64,000 nt of DNA from Exercitatus varius (GTDB taxonomy: Bacteria; Pseudomonadota; Gammaproteobacteria; Enterobacterales; Pasteurellaceae), in contig NZ_JARQTO010000016.1 in the NCBI RefSeq assembly GCF_029577735.1, forward strand, positions 43,541-107,540, written 5' to 3'. The translations under genes and the position numbers were made by a program. Positions 33,078-41,961 of the stretch are shown one piece after another (positions within the stretch are counted from its first letter, which is position 1; every line of letters begins with the position of its first letter). The notes under the pieces are model-generated. The model was given only the letters and a program-made list of their open reading frames with translations. It had not been told where the DNA came from and searched no databases.

Positions 33078-33103
33078 AGGTGCGTGATTGCGCACCTTTT
33101 TCT
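33078..33103 (+). terminator. hairpin between lemA gene and TPM genes
   Basis: AGGTGCG-TGATTG-CGCACCT followed by TTTTTC. It is a canonical intrinsic terminator shape inside an apparent operon, so it may be partial. Confidence 0.7.
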
Positions 33104-33120
33104 TATAAAGCGAGAAAATT

Positions 33121-33558
33121 ATGTCTTTATTTTCCCGAATTCCTTTCGATAAACAGCTCATTGAACGGGCAATTGTCAAATTAGAGCAACAAACTTCTGC
33201 CGAATTGCGGGTATATATTGAACGTTATTTGAAAAATATGCAGGTTTTAGACCGCACTTTGCAGGTGTTTGACGAGCTTGAAATGGGCAAAACCCAAGCG
33301 CGCAACGCCGTGCTGATTTATATTGCTCATAAAGATCGTCAATGTGCGGTTATCGGCGATATCGGTATTCATCAGTTTGTTGGCAACGAATTCTGGCAAC
33401 AGACGACGGACGCCATGATTGCCCGATTTAAACAGGATAACTACACCGATGGTGTGGTAGAGGCAATCCAAAAAATTGCGAAAGAACTGGCGGCACATTA
33501 CCCGAATCGTCCGGATGATGTGAATGAGTTACCGAACGAGGTGATTATTCATGAATAA
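33121..33558 (+). CDS. TPM-domain protein (soluble)
   Basis: This 145-residue protein consists almost wholly of a TPM (TLP18.3/Psb32/MOLO-1) domain with the signature TSAELRVYIE and a conserved AVIGDIGIH. It has no signal peptide and no membrane segment. This matches COG3762 proteins found between lemA and ygcG-like genes. Plant TPM proteins are implicated in photosystem II repair; the bacterial role is unknown. Its end overlaps the next gene by 8 bases. A uptake signal near 33250 encodes DRTLQ. Confidence 0.85.
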   Translation: MSLFSRIPFDKQLIERAIVKLEQQTSAELRVYIERYLKNMQVLDRTLQVFDELEMGKTQARNAVLIYIAHKDRQCAVIGDIGIHQFVGNEFWQQTTDAMIARFKQDNYTDGVVEAIQKIAKELAAHYPNRPDDVNELPNEVIIHE

Positions 33559-34336
33559 ATGGTTAAAAAGTGCGGTCATTTTTTGCGTAGTTTTTTTCTC
33601 AAGCCTGGCTTCGGCGGTGGATTTCCCGAGTTCGCCGAATCCGTTTCGTTATGTGAACGATTATACTCATACGTTGACGGAAAACGAAAAAAATGCGTTG
33701 GAAAACAAGCTGATTCAATACAGCCGGGAAACCAGTTCGCAAATTGCCGTAGTGCTGATTCCGACTACCGGCGAATATGACATTTCTCAATACGCCTTTG
33801 AATTGGGAGATAAATGGGGAATCGGTCGTAAAAACGACAATAACGGCGTATTGATGCTGGTTGCGAAAGATGATCGCAAAGTCTTTATTGCCACCGGGCA
33901 AGGATTGGAAGGGGCTTTGCCCGATGCTTTTTTGTCACAGGTGATTCGTAAAGTTATGCTGCCTAACTTCCGTCAGGAATTCTATGCAAACGGTATCAGC
34001 AAGGCATTGGATTACATCATTGCGGCAAGCAAAGGCGAATTTGCGCCGCAAGCGCAGGAAGAAAATACGGCTGACGAATACATTCCGTTTATCATGATTG
34101 CGTTGTTCGTGTTTTTTGTGATTCTGGCGGAATGGAACTGGCGTAGAAAACCTTATATCAGCCCGACGTCAAATCATAACAATTTGCAAAATGCGGCAAT
34201 TATCGCTTCTATGATTGAAAACAGCCGGCGTAATCGTCGCGGTGGCGGAGGTTTCGGAGGCGGTTTCGGCGGAGGCTCCGGCGGTGGTTTCGGTGGCGGC
34301 GGCTTTGGCGGCGGCGGTGCCGGCGGAAGTTGGTAA
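33551..34336 (+). CDS. YgcG-type TPM-domain membrane protein with Gly-rich tail
   Basis: This 261-residue protein has a signal peptide (1-23), a TPM domain (about 30-150, with YVNDYTHTLTENEKNALE and TSSQIAVVLIPT), a transmembrane helix (about 178-196) and a basic linker. It ends in a 35-residue tail of GGGFGG-type repeats closing in GGSW. This is the YgcG/COG1512 layout. The glycine repeats are real coding sequence (GGC/GGT/GGA mixtures), not a simple DNA repeat. Function unknown; likely acts with LemA and the soluble TPM protein at the cell envelope. An uptake signal in the signal peptide encodes KSAV. Confidence 0.88.
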   Translation: MNKWLKSAVIFCVVFFSSLASAVDFPSSPNPFRYVNDYTHTLTENEKNALENKLIQYSRETSSQIAVVLIPTTGEYDISQYAFELGDKWGIGRKNDNNGVLMLVAKDDRKVFIATGQGLEGALPDAFLSQVIRKVMLPNFRQEFYANGISKALDYIIAASKGEFAPQAQEENTADEYIPFIMIALFVFFVILAEWNWRRKPYISPTSNHNNLQNAAIIASMIENSRRNRRGGGGFGGGFGGGSGGGFGGGGFGGGGAGGSW

Positions 34337-34418
34337 TACTTTATAAATGCGCTTGGTTTCTCAAAAACTTGTGCTAAAATGACCGCACTTTACCGAATCG
34401 TAACAACAAGGAAACAGA

Positions 34419-34745
34419 ATGGAAACATTAGATAAAATCAAAAAGCAAATTGCAGAAAATCCGATTTTAATTTATATGAAAGGCTCGCCGAAATTACCGG
34501 CATGCGGTTTCTCCGCTCGCGCAGTGGAAGCGTTAATGAATTGCCAGGTGCCGTTCGGTTACGTGGATATTTTACAACATGCGGATATTCGTGCCGAATT
34601 GCCGAAGTTTGCGAATTGGCCGACATTCCCGCAATTATGGGTGGAAGGCGAGTTAATCGGCGGTTGTGATATCGTGCTGGAAATGTACCAGGCGGGTGAA
34701 TTGCAAACTTTATTGAAGGAAGTGGCGGAACGTCATGCCGCGTAA
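34419..34745 (+). CDS. grxD: monothiol glutaredoxin (Grx4 type)
   Basis: This 108-residue protein has the CGFS active site (Cys29, in PACGFSARA) and the glutathione-binding WPTFPQLWVEGELIGGCDI. CGFS glutaredoxins bind a [2Fe-2S] cluster with glutathione, usually as dimers or with BolA proteins, and take part in Fe-S cluster delivery. Length matches E. coli GrxD (115). It is a single-gene unit with two hairpins downstream. Confidence 0.95.
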   Translation: METLDKIKKQIAENPILIYMKGSPKLPACGFSARAVEALMNCQVPFGYVDILQHADIRAELPKFANWPTFPQLWVEGELIGGCDIVLEMYQAGELQTLLKEVAERHAA

Positions 34746-34762
34746 CTTCCGATTTGAATGAA

Positions 34763-34794
34763 AATGGCAGCGAATTAACGCTGTCATTTTTTAT
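34763..34794 (+). terminator. terminator after grxD
   Basis: AATGGCAGCG/CGCTGTCATT (one G-T pair) followed by a T-run, 18 bases after the stop. Confidence 0.75.
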
Positions 34795-34836
34795 GGAAAT
34801 TGAATCCGTGAAATTATTCGGAGAGTTAACGGTAAT

Positions 34837-34864
34837 AAAAAGCGATGAGAATTCATCGCTTTTT
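34837..34864. terminator. bidirectional terminator between grxD and secF
   Basis: AAAAAGCGATGA-GAAT-TCATCGCTTTTT, a perfect 12-bp stem with A/T flanks on both strands, ending secF on the minus strand. Confidence 0.85.
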
Positions 34865-34891
34865 ACATGATTAAATTTTGAGAATGCGGAA

Positions 34892-35851
34892 TTAGAACCC
34901 TTCTTCAAAATCTTCTTTTTCAACCACTTTAACTTGCATATGCTCGCGTTTCAAACCGAGATCATAGGCGATAGAAATTGCGACGAAGATGGATGAATAA
35001 GTACCGAATGCAATACCGATTAATAATGCCAATGAGAAGCTGTAAATCGTCGGACCGCCGAACGCCAATAAGGCGATAACCACGAATAAAGTGGTAACGG
35101 ACGTCATCATTGTTCTCGATAAGGTTTGCGTTAACGAGATATTAATGATTTCATCGCTTTCCAACCGTCGGATTTTACGGAAGTTCTCACGTACACGGTC
35201 GAATACCACGATACTGTCGTTGAGCGAGTAACCCACCACAGATAAAATTGCCGCCACGAAGGTTAAATCCATTTCAATCTGTAAGAAAGAGAAGATGCCC
35301 AATGTCACAATCACGTCATGGGCTAAGGCCAGGACACCGCCGGTGCCTAAACGCCATTCGAACCGTAAAGCGACATAACCTAATAAAAGCACTAATGTGG
35401 CGAGCGTGGCATAAACGGCGCTTTGCGCCAACTCATCACCCACATTCGGACCTACGAATTCCACGGATTTGATCGCGATATCGGCATCAAGTGCGGTCAT
35501 AATTTCTTTGATTTTTGCCCCGATTTGCGCATCGCCGGCGGCTGCCGGCAGACGGATCATGACATCGCTGGTTGAACCGGTGGTTTGCACCAATGCGCTT
35601 TCAATACCGTTTTGATTTAACGTTGCCCGAACTTTGTCAAGATCCGCAGGGTGAGAGAAATGGGTATCGATAACCACGCCGCCGGTAAAATCCAGTCCCC
35701 AGTTAAAACCTTTGGTAAAAATGAAGAAAAAGCAGGTTGCCGTTAATAAAATCGAGAAAAGATAACCCCATTTCCGATATTGCATGAAATGCACTAAGTT
35801 GAAGGGCAAACCGACGCCTTTATATTCGTGCTTTTGTTTTATTGAACTCAC
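34892..35851 (-). CDS. secF: protein translocase subunit SecF
   Basis: This 319-residue membrane protein has an N-terminal helix followed by the conserved GLDFTGG motif (near residue 54), a periplasmic P1-like domain, and five C-terminal helices with GYSLNDSIVVFDRVREN (near residue 210). With SecD it uses the proton-motive force to pull proteins through SecYEG. It follows secD by 15 bases. An uptake signal is internal near 35491. Confidence 0.97.
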   Translation of the reverse strand: MSSIKQKHEYKGVGLPFNLVHFMQYRKWGYLFSILLTATCFFFIFTKGFNWGLDFTGGVVIDTHFSHPADLDKVRATLNQNGIESALVQTTGSTSDVMIRLPAAAGDAQIGAKIKEIMTALDADIAIKSVEFVGPNVGDELAQSAVYATLATLVLLLGYVALRFEWRLGTGGVLALAHDVIVTLGIFSFLQIEMDLTFVAAILSVVGYSLNDSIVVFDRVRENFRKIRRLESDEIINISLTQTLSRTMMTSVTTLFVVIALLAFGGPTIYSFSLALLIGIAFGTYSSIFVAISIAYDLGLKREHMQVKVVEKEDFEEGF

Positions 35852-35866
35852 AATATGTTCTCCGCA

Positions 35867-37717
35867 CTAAATTAATAATTTTTCAACACGTTTGCCGCCG
35901 TAAATCCAGTTCACGAGCATACGTGTGCCCGTAATCGCGGTAAACATGGAAATCGCCACCCCTAATGACAAGGTGATGGCAAAGCCTTTAACCGGACCTG
36001 TACCCACTGCGTACAGAACGATAGAGGTTAAGATCGTGGTTAAGTTGGCATCGAAGATAGATGTCCAGGCGCCGTTATAACCTTCGTGAATGGCTTGTTG
36101 AATCGGACGGCCGTTACGAATCTCCTCTTTGATTCGTTCGAAAATCAGCACATTGGCATCCACCGACATCCCCACGGATAAAATAATCCCTGCGATACCC
36201 GGCATGGTGAGCGTTGCGCCCGGTAATAACGACATCAAACCGACCACCAGAATCATGTTAGCACACAGCGCCAGACTGGCGATAAGACCGAACAGTTTGT
36301 AATAAGCTAAACAGAATAGAATGACGATAGCCAAGCCCCATAGACCGGCTTTCAGCCCTTGTTCCACATTTTGTGCACCCAGTGACGGTCCGACCGTTCG
36401 TTCTTCTACGATTTGAATCGGCGCAATTAACGCACCGGAACGGAGCAATACGGAAAGATTTTGCGCTTCCGCCATGGTGCCGGAACCGGTGATCTGGAAG
36501 TTACTGCCGAAACGCCCCTGAATGGTCGCCACACTGATAACTTCTGCGTGTTTTTCTAAAATCACTTTGCCGTTTGCGTCTTTTTTACCGGAATCCTTGT
36601 ATTCAACGTACAGGGTTGCCATCGGTTTTTTCAAATTCAGCTTGGTGATTTGCGACATAATATCGCCGCCTTCCGCATCAAGAGTCACGCTGACTTGAGT
36701 ACCGCCCGTTTGGTTATCGATACCGGCGGAAGAGTTGATAATATGTTCGCCGCCCAGCATGGATTTCTTGAATAACGCCACAGGCGTACCGTCTTGTTGA
36801 TATTGAATTTCGGTGTCCGACGGAACAATATTACGGCGCATGGCTTCAGGCGTCACATTGGTATTGACCAAACGGAATTCCAGCGTAGCCGTCGCACCTA
36901 GAATTTCTTTGGCGCGCGCCGTGTCTTGAATACCAGGTAATTCAACCACAATACGTTCGGCGCCCTGGCGTTGAATAACGGCTTCCGAAACACCCAGTTC
37001 GCCCACACGTTTACGTAAAATGTTGAGATTCTGCTCAATCGCGCTGTCGCGGGCTTCAATTAATGCCGCATCGGACAGTGAAAGGGAGATGGTGTTTTCG
37101 TTGGTATCCGTCACGGTTAAGTTCGGATGAGATTTACGCAATAACTGTAATGCCTGGAAACGCTGTTCCGGGTTGACTAAAGTCACTACCGAACTGTAAT
37201 TTTCGCCGTTTCGTACGCCGGCATATTGAATTTTTTCTTTGCGCAGTTCGGTTTTAACGCTGTCCTGCAGTTGTTCCTGGCGTTTGCTTAACGCCGTATT
37301 CATATCCACTTCCATCAGGAAGCGTACGCCGCCGCGTAAGTCCAGACCCCATTTCATCGGGCTGCCGCCAATGCTGCTTAACCAGGCAGGCGTCGCCGGT
37401 GCCAGGTTTAACGCAACGGAATAACCGGTACCGAGTTTTTCAACGATTTTATCTTTGGCTAACAGCTGATCATTGGTGTTTTGAAAACGGGCTAAAATCG
37501 AGCCGTTTTCCAATACGATAGATTTGGTGTTAAGTCGGTTATCCGCCAACAGATTTTGCACGTCGGCTAACGTTGTCTCGTTCGCCTCGTGGCCGCGGGT
37601 ACCGGAAATTTGTACGGCGGGATCTTCACCGTAAATATTTGGAAGGGCGTATAAAGCACCAATGGCGATCGTAAAGATCACCATTAGATTCTTCCATAAA
37701 GGGAAACGGTTTAACAT
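35867..37717 (-). CDS. secD: protein translocase subunit SecD
   Basis: This 616-residue partner of SecF has an N-terminal helix, the motif GLDLRGGVRFLMEVD (near residue 130), a large periplasmic P1 head and base, and six C-terminal helices including MSVDANVLIFERIKEE (near residue 520). Length matches E. coli SecD (615). It lies between yajC and secF in the usual order. Confidence 0.97.
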   Translation of the reverse strand: MLNRFPLWKNLMVIFTIAIGALYALPNIYGEDPAVQISGTRGHEANETTLADVQNLLADNRLNTKSIVLENGSILARFQNTNDQLLAKDKIVEKLGTGYSVALNLAPATPAWLSSIGGSPMKWGLDLRGGVRFLMEVDMNTALSKRQEQLQDSVKTELRKEKIQYAGVRNGENYSSVVTLVNPEQRFQALQLLRKSHPNLTVTDTNENTISLSLSDAALIEARDSAIEQNLNILRKRVGELGVSEAVIQRQGAERIVVELPGIQDTARAKEILGATATLEFRLVNTNVTPEAMRRNIVPSDTEIQYQQDGTPVALFKKSMLGGEHIINSSAGIDNQTGGTQVSVTLDAEGGDIMSQITKLNLKKPMATLYVEYKDSGKKDANGKVILEKHAEVISVATIQGRFGSNFQITGSGTMAEAQNLSVLLRSGALIAPIQIVEERTVGPSLGAQNVEQGLKAGLWGLAIVILFCLAYYKLFGLIASLALCANMILVVGLMSLLPGATLTMPGIAGIILSVGMSVDANVLIFERIKEEIRNGRPIQQAIHEGYNGAWTSIFDANLTTILTSIVLYAVGTGPVKGFAITLSLGVAISMFTAITGTRMLVNWIYGGKRVEKLLI

Positions 37718-37741
37718 AAGTTAAATACCTTTTGGAACGGA

Positions 37742-38041
37742 TTAAAGCGTTTTGACTGAACCTTTCGGTAATACGGCCGCAATGTAGTTACGATGAATGG
37801 TGATTTCAGTATCGGCGTTCAATTGAATCACGATTTCATTGCTGCCTTCGGTAATTTTGCTGATTTTACCGACCACGCCGCCGGCGGTTAAAACTTCGGT
37901 TCCTTTGCTTAATGAAGCCATTAAATTTTTGTGTTCTTTATTCCGTTTTGCTTGCGGACGGTAGATCATAAAATAAAAAATCAAACCGAAAATCACAAAA
38001 ATCATCAGCATTGACATCGGGCTACCTTGTTGAGCTTCCAT
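37742..38041 (-). CDS. yajC: Sec translocase accessory protein YajC
   Basis: This 99-residue protein has one N-terminal membrane helix (about 11-28, SMLMIFVIFGLIFYFMIYRP) followed by a small cytoplasmic domain with GTEVLTAGGVVGKI. YajC associates with SecDF and the SecYEG holotranslocon. A longer reading frame extends upstream, but I chose the ATG at 38041 because it follows an A/G-rich ribosome-binding site (AAAGGAAA) and gives the family start MEAQQG. tgt, often directly upstream, is 1.5 kb away here. Confidence 0.94.
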   Translation of the reverse strand: MEAQQGSPMSMLMIFVIFGLIFYFMIYRPQAKRNKEHKNLMASLSKGTEVLTAGGVVGKISKITEGSNEIVIQLNADTEITIHRNYIAAVLPKGSVKTL

Positions 38042-38197
38042 GTTTTTTTCCTTTTTGTTAGTAAAATGAATGACAAATAGGCGGTTAAAATAGCATAAAA
38101 TCGGCGGAATGTGAAAATGATCTTGCGCGGCGAGTAAAAATTTCGTGAAAATCGGCAATAAGATTATTCGTTTTTCCCGGGGCGTTGGTAAAACCGG

Positions 38198-38232
38198 CGT
38201 TCAAAAAACTTCGCTTTTTTGCCCGCACTTTT
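38198..38232. terminator. variant-signal hairpin between tusA-like gene and yajC
   Basis: CAAAAAA-CTTCGC-TTTTTTG is followed by the variant uptake signal GCCCGCACTTTT (38221-38232). The arrangement resembles the units at 11742 and 13105. On the minus strand it lies right after the tusA-like stop. Confidence 0.55.
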
Positions 38233-38470
38233 AAGCCGGATTCCCGTCGCTTAATTTTTGAATCCGCAATTTGAGATGCGCATCCGTATTTTCCAGCAAC
38301 GTCAACGAACAGTTCTGCTGTTCGCAAAGCAGTTCCATGTCCTGCAAGGCGGTGCTGTGATTCATCAACAACGTGAGGCGGTCGCTGCGCGCTAATTTCG
38401 TCAGCGTTTGTTTAGCCATGATAAGCGGCAACGGGCAGAGATATTCGCGAAGATCCGATTGATAATCCAT
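38231..38470 (-). CDS. TusA/SirA-family sulfur carrier protein
   Basis: This 79-residue protein has the family motif with the active cysteine, LREYLCPLPLIMAK (CPxP), near residues 9-22. TusA-like proteins carry a persulfide on this Cys for tRNA thiolation or other sulfur transfer. The canonical TusA has closer similarity to the E. coli protein, and this short copy may be a paralogue. It follows a gene of unknown function by 3 bases. Confidence 0.8.
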   Translation of the reverse strand: MDYQSDLREYLCPLPLIMAKQTLTKLARSDRLTLLMNHSTALQDMELLCEQQNCSLTLLENTDAHLKLRIQKLSDGNPA

Positions 38471-38473
38471 GCG

Positions 38474-38875
38474 CTAATCCAACTTGGCCCGTTCGAAACC
38501 GCAATGATGAAGCCATTCGCGCATAAACAGCAAATGTCCTTTGATTTCTCCCGAATTCGATAAATTATCGGGCATGCTTTGATATCCGGCGGTATATTGG
38601 AAAACCCGTTCCAAATGGTCGCGGTAGAGCACGCCTTGCGGGGCGAGCGGGCGCAATAGTTCGTCCTGCACAATCAGCTCCGCTTGCGGCGGAATATATT
38701 TCTGCACGGAGGAAATCATATCTTCGATCAGTATAATGGCTTGTTCCCATTCGCATTCGTCCGGGACGTCATGCAGAAATAGTTTTCCGACGCTGACGGG
38801 CAAGCTGTAACGATCGGTTTGCGTTGTGATCACCACATTGTTTTCTTCAATGGAAAGATAAACGGTTTGCTGCAT
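38474..38875 (-). CDS. hypothetical protein upstream of the tusA-like gene
   Basis: I do not recognise a domain in this 133-residue protein. It is acidic, mostly soluble, and contains short segments such as VYLSIEENNVVI, ECEWEQAIILIEDMIS and a C-terminal LLFMREWLHHCGFERAKLD. Similar small proteins next to tusA-like genes seem familiar from Haemophilus, but no function is known to me. I chose the ATG at 38875 because GGAGG lies 6 bases upstream; a longer frame adds 11 residues without a ribosome-binding site. Confidence 0.75.
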   Translation of the reverse strand: MQQTVYLSIEENNVVITTQTDRYSLPVSVGKLFLHDVPDECEWEQAIILIEDMISSVQKYIPPQAELIVQDELLRPLAPQGVLYRDHLERVFQYTAGYQSMPDNLSNSGEIKGHLLFMREWLHHCGFERAKLD

Positions 38876-39001
38876 ATTGCCTCCGGAAGAAAAGAGTTCA
38901 TAAAACAAATCTTAGGCGGATGAGCGGGGAATGTCTAGCGGATTGAAAAGTGCGGTAGATTTTTTCACAGTTTTTTAGGGTGAAGCGATACGTCCGGCGG
39001 G

Positions 39002-39535
39002 CTATTTGCGGATTTTTCTGCGTTCCGCCATAATTTTGCCCATGGCGGTTAATTGGTCCGCCGGAATATGTTTTTGTCCTAATTCAAACAAGGGTTCTTC
39101 CAGCGCGATATGGCGCGCATAGGCGGTGCGATAATCATCCAGTAGATTTTGTTCGACGTCGGTACGTTTTTCGTCAATCAGTTCCTGCAGTTGAACGCCT
39201 AATTGCGCCCAGATTTTGTGAATGCCGACATGTTCCGCTTCAAGCTTCAATATATCGGCTTTGGCTTGCGGTACATAGCGCAAAAGGGCGGGGAAAAAAT
39301 CCGTTTCTTCGTCTTCGTGGTGCAGCGGTGCGGCGACATTAAAATAGGTAATGATTTGTTTAACGTCATTTTTAACCGCCTGATTTATCCCGTTTTTGGC
39401 TAAATAATCCGGCAGCATGCCCAGTTGCCGACAGAAATTCTTTACCCGACCGTGACAGGCAAACAGCATTTCGATAGGTTGCGCCCAACTGGCGGATTGA
39501 GCGTGGACGGTCGGTTGGATGTGGATCATATTCAT
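39002..39535 (-). CDS. hemerythrin HHE-domain protein
   Basis: This 177-residue helical protein has the hemerythrin-like metal motif LHHEDEETDFFPAL (near residue 75) and further histidines in LEAEHVGIHKIW and YARHIALEEPLF, consistent with a diiron site. Such proteins sense or bind oxygen, nitric oxide or iron, and related RIC/YtfE proteins repair Fe-S clusters after nitrosative stress. This one lacks the N-terminal Cys-rich ScdA region of YtfE. It lies between tgt and the unknown/tusA-like pair on the same strand. Confidence 0.82.
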   Translation of the reverse strand: MNMIHIQPTVHAQSASWAQPIEMLFACHGRVKNFCRQLGMLPDYLAKNGINQAVKNDVKQIITYFNVAAPLHHEDEETDFFPALLRYVPQAKADILKLEAEHVGIHKIWAQLGVQLQELIDEKRTDVEQNLLDDYRTAYARHIALEEPLFELGQKHIPADQLTAMGKIMAERRKIRK

Positions 39536-39551
39536 TTCCTCTTAAAATGTT

Positions 39552-39577
39552 CCGCCCTTCGTTGGTGAAAAGGGCGG
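39552..39577 (-). terminator. hairpin between tgt and hemerythrin gene
   Basis: CCGCCCTT/AAGGGCGG just after the tgt stop. There is no clear T-run on the minus strand, so it may be a processing or weak termination site. Confidence 0.4.
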
Positions 39578-39583
39578 AGGAGA

Positions 39584-40723
39584 TCAGGCTTTTTGCAACG
39601 GCGGTACGTCTTTGCCTATACGTGCGTAAAATTCCGTCACGAAATCATCAAAACGATCTTGTTCGATAGCGGTGCGGATTTCTGCCATTAAACGTTGATA
39701 ATAACGCAAATTGTGAATGGTGTTTAAACGCGCGCCCAGAATTTCTCCGCATTTATCCAAATGGTACAAATAAGATTTGGTGTAATGCTTGCAGGTGTAG
39801 CAGTCGCAATGCGGATCTAACGGGCTAGTGTCGTCTTTATATTTGGCGTTACGAATTTTCACAATACCGTCGGTGACGAATAAATGTCCGTTCCGAGCGT
39901 TGCGGGTCGGCATGACGCAATCGAACATATCAATTCCGCGGCGCACGCCTTCCACTAAGTCTTCCGGTTTGCCTACGCCCATTAAGTAACGGGGTTTGTC
40001 CGCCGGTAACAGAGGCGTAGTGAATTCTAAAATACGGTGCATTTCTTCTTTCGGTTCGCCCACTGCCAAGCCGCCGATAGCGTAACCGTCAAAACCGATA
40101 TTAACCAAGCCTTCGGCGGAGATTTTGCGCAATTCTTCGAAAGTTCCGCCTTGTACGATACCGAATAAAGCGTTTTTATTGCCTAATTCGTCGAAGTGCG
40201 CACGACTGCGTTGCGCCCAGCGTAACGACATTTCCATGGATTTTTTGGCATAATCGAAAGTCGCCGGGTAAGGCGTACATTCGTCGAAGATCATTACGAT
40301 ATCCGAGCCTAGATCATACTGAATTTCCATGGATTTTTCCGGGGAAAGGAAAATGCGTTCGCCGTTAATCGGATTCTGGAATTGTACGCCTTCTTCCGTA
40401 ATTTTGCGTAATTTGCCTAAGCTGAACACCTGAAAACCGCCGGAATCCGTTAAAATCGGGCGATGCCATTGCATAAAATCATGTAAATCGCCGTGTTTAC
40501 GCATCACTTCCTGCCCCGGACGCAGCCATAAATGGAAGGTGTTGCCGAGCAGAATTTCCGCACCGGTGGCGCGCACTTCTTCCGGCGTCATGCCTTTCAC
40601 CGTACCGTAAGTTCCCACCGGCATAAAGGCCGGCGTTTCCACTTTAAATTCCCCTTGCGGGCGTTGGAAAATCAGTCGCCCGCGACGCGCGAGACCGTTG
40701 GTTTTGTCGAGTTCGTATTTCAT
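39584..40723 (-). CDS. tgt: queuine tRNA-ribosyltransferase
   Basis: This 379-residue enzyme exchanges guanine 34 for preQ1 in GUN-anticodon tRNAs. The nucleophilic Asp is in MFDCVMPTRNARNG and the active-site Asp in LTDSGGFQVFSLG. The zinc site is CDCYTCKHYTKSYLYH (C-x-C-x2-C plus a later His). I chose the ATG at 40723 because it matches the family start MKYELDKTNG and has AGAGGAT 5 bases upstream; the frame extends five codons further. queA, its pathway partner and usual neighbour, is 5.2 kb away. Confidence 0.96.
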   Translation of the reverse strand: MKYELDKTNGLARRGRLIFQRPQGEFKVETPAFMPVGTYGTVKGMTPEEVRATGAEILLGNTFHLWLRPGQEVMRKHGDLHDFMQWHRPILTDSGGFQVFSLGKLRKITEEGVQFQNPINGERIFLSPEKSMEIQYDLGSDIVMIFDECTPYPATFDYAKKSMEMSLRWAQRSRAHFDELGNKNALFGIVQGGTFEELRKISAEGLVNIGFDGYAIGGLAVGEPKEEMHRILEFTTPLLPADKPRYLMGVGKPEDLVEGVRRGIDMFDCVMPTRNARNGHLFVTDGIVKIRNAKYKDDTSPLDPHCDCYTCKHYTKSYLYHLDKCGEILGARLNTIHNLRYYQRLMAEIRTAIEQDRFDDFVTEFYARIGKDVPPLQKA

Positions 40724-40956
40724 TTTATCCTCTATCAACGAATAAACAGTTCGAAGACCTATTAAAAGAGCGGTATTCTAGCATAGAATTTGAAGAGGCT
40801 CATTTTTATCATGATATTTTGGCGTTAAACGGGATTTTTTGTTTTAGTTTGACGAAATACATTAGCAATGCGCTAAGGCTTTAACGGCGGAGTTGATAGG
40901 GCTTCTTATCTTTAAAAAAACTTCTGAAAAATCGCCCGCACTTTTCAGTGATAAAA

Positions 40957-40982
40957 CCCTACACCGGAGTGTAGGGGTGAGT
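40957..40982 (-). terminator. terminator after first pirin gene
   Basis: CCCTACAC-CGGA-GTGTAGGG, a perfect 8-bp stem with TTTTATC after it on the minus strand, 9 bases beyond the pirin stop. The rest of the 262-base gap to tgt holds a variant uptake signal (40934) and nothing else I can support. Confidence 0.8.
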
Positions 40983-40985
40983 CGA

Positions 40986-41858
40986 TTAATGATCAATTCG
41001 GCCGAATTTGCCGCTGTTGATGTCGTTGAACGCTTGCACGATTTCTTCTCTGCTGTTCATTACGAACGGGCCGTAACCGACAATCGGTTCGTTTAACGGC
41101 TCGCCGCTTAAAATCAGCAATTTGGCTTCGTTATTGGCTTCAATTTGCACATCGGCGCCGCTTTTTTCAAAGGTCACCAGTTCGCCGCGACGGGCGATTT
41201 CGTCACCGTTAAATTGAACGGTGCCGTCCAACACCAACACAATCAGGTTATGGCTTTCCGGCATGGCAAAAGTATGGGTTTTGCCGGCATTCATGCGTAC
41301 ATCCCACATATTGATCGGGCTGAAGGTGGATGCCGCGCCTTGAGTTTCCGCCAAATTGCCGGCGATAATGCGGGCGCTTCCGGCGTTGTCGGCCAGTTCG
41401 ACGGTCGGAATTTCCGCCGTCGTAATGGCTTGATATTTCGGCGCCGTCATTTTATCTTTCGCCGGTAAATTCACCCAAAGCTGTACCATTTCAAACATTC
41501 CTCCCTGTGCGGAGAATTTCTCGGAATGATATTCCTGGTGCATTAAGCCGGAACCTGCGGTCATCCATTGTACATCGCCGGTACCGATGGTTCCGCCGCC
41601 GCCATAAGAATCCCGGTGGGATACTTCGCCTTGATAGGCAATGGTGACGGTTTCGAATCCGCGATGCGGATGTTCGCCCACGCCGCGGAAATCACTTTTG
41701 CGACCGCCGTCGAAATAACGCGGCGGGTTGTAGTCCATCAGCAGGAACGGATCAAGATTTTTATCGGTATCGTTATAACTGAACATGGATTGCACTTGGA
41801 AACCGTTACCCACCCAATGTTTTGCCGGGGCGGTGTGTACGTTTGCAACCTTTTTCAT
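40986..41858 (-). CDS. pirin-family protein (first copy)
   Basis: This 290-residue bicupin belongs to the pirin family. The iron ligands of human pirin are matched by HPHRGFET (two His) and GLMHQE (His and Glu), so the metal site looks complete. Bacterial pirins such as YhaK and YhhW are redox-sensitive or quercetinase-like enzymes. I chose the ATG at 41858 because GGAG lies upstream and the protein then starts MKKVANVHTAPAKHW; the longer frame adds 57 unlikely residues. It is the last of five same-strand genes running away from a LysR regulator. Confidence 0.9.
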   Translation of the reverse strand: MKKVANVHTAPAKHWVGNGFQVQSMFSYNDTDKNLDPFLLMDYNPPRYFDGGRKSDFRGVGEHPHRGFETVTIAYQGEVSHRDSYGGGGTIGTGDVQWMTAGSGLMHQEYHSEKFSAQGGMFEMVQLWVNLPAKDKMTAPKYQAITTAEIPTVELADNAGSARIIAGNLAETQGAASTFSPINMWDVRMNAGKTHTFAMPESHNLIVLVLDGTVQFNGDEIARRGELVTFEKSGADVQIEANNEAKLLILSGEPLNEPIVGYGPFVMNSREEIVQAFNDINSGKFGRIDH

Positions 41859-41961
41859 ATTTTGCTCCTTTGTTAATTTTTTATTTGAGCGTTTATCTCT
41901 CAAAATTAATACGTATCGGGAATAAATATACAAAATGCGGATTTTTCCGAAAATGAAATAC

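Noticed and set aside
34235..34333. Possible simple sequence repeat in the GGC/GGT-rich tract
   Set aside because: The repeat is at the protein level (GGGFGG units) with mixed codons; no regular DNA unit suited to slippage.
34438..34923. 161-codon open frame on the minus strand
   Set aside because: Antisense to grxD and across its terminators; low-complexity translation and no ribosome-binding site.
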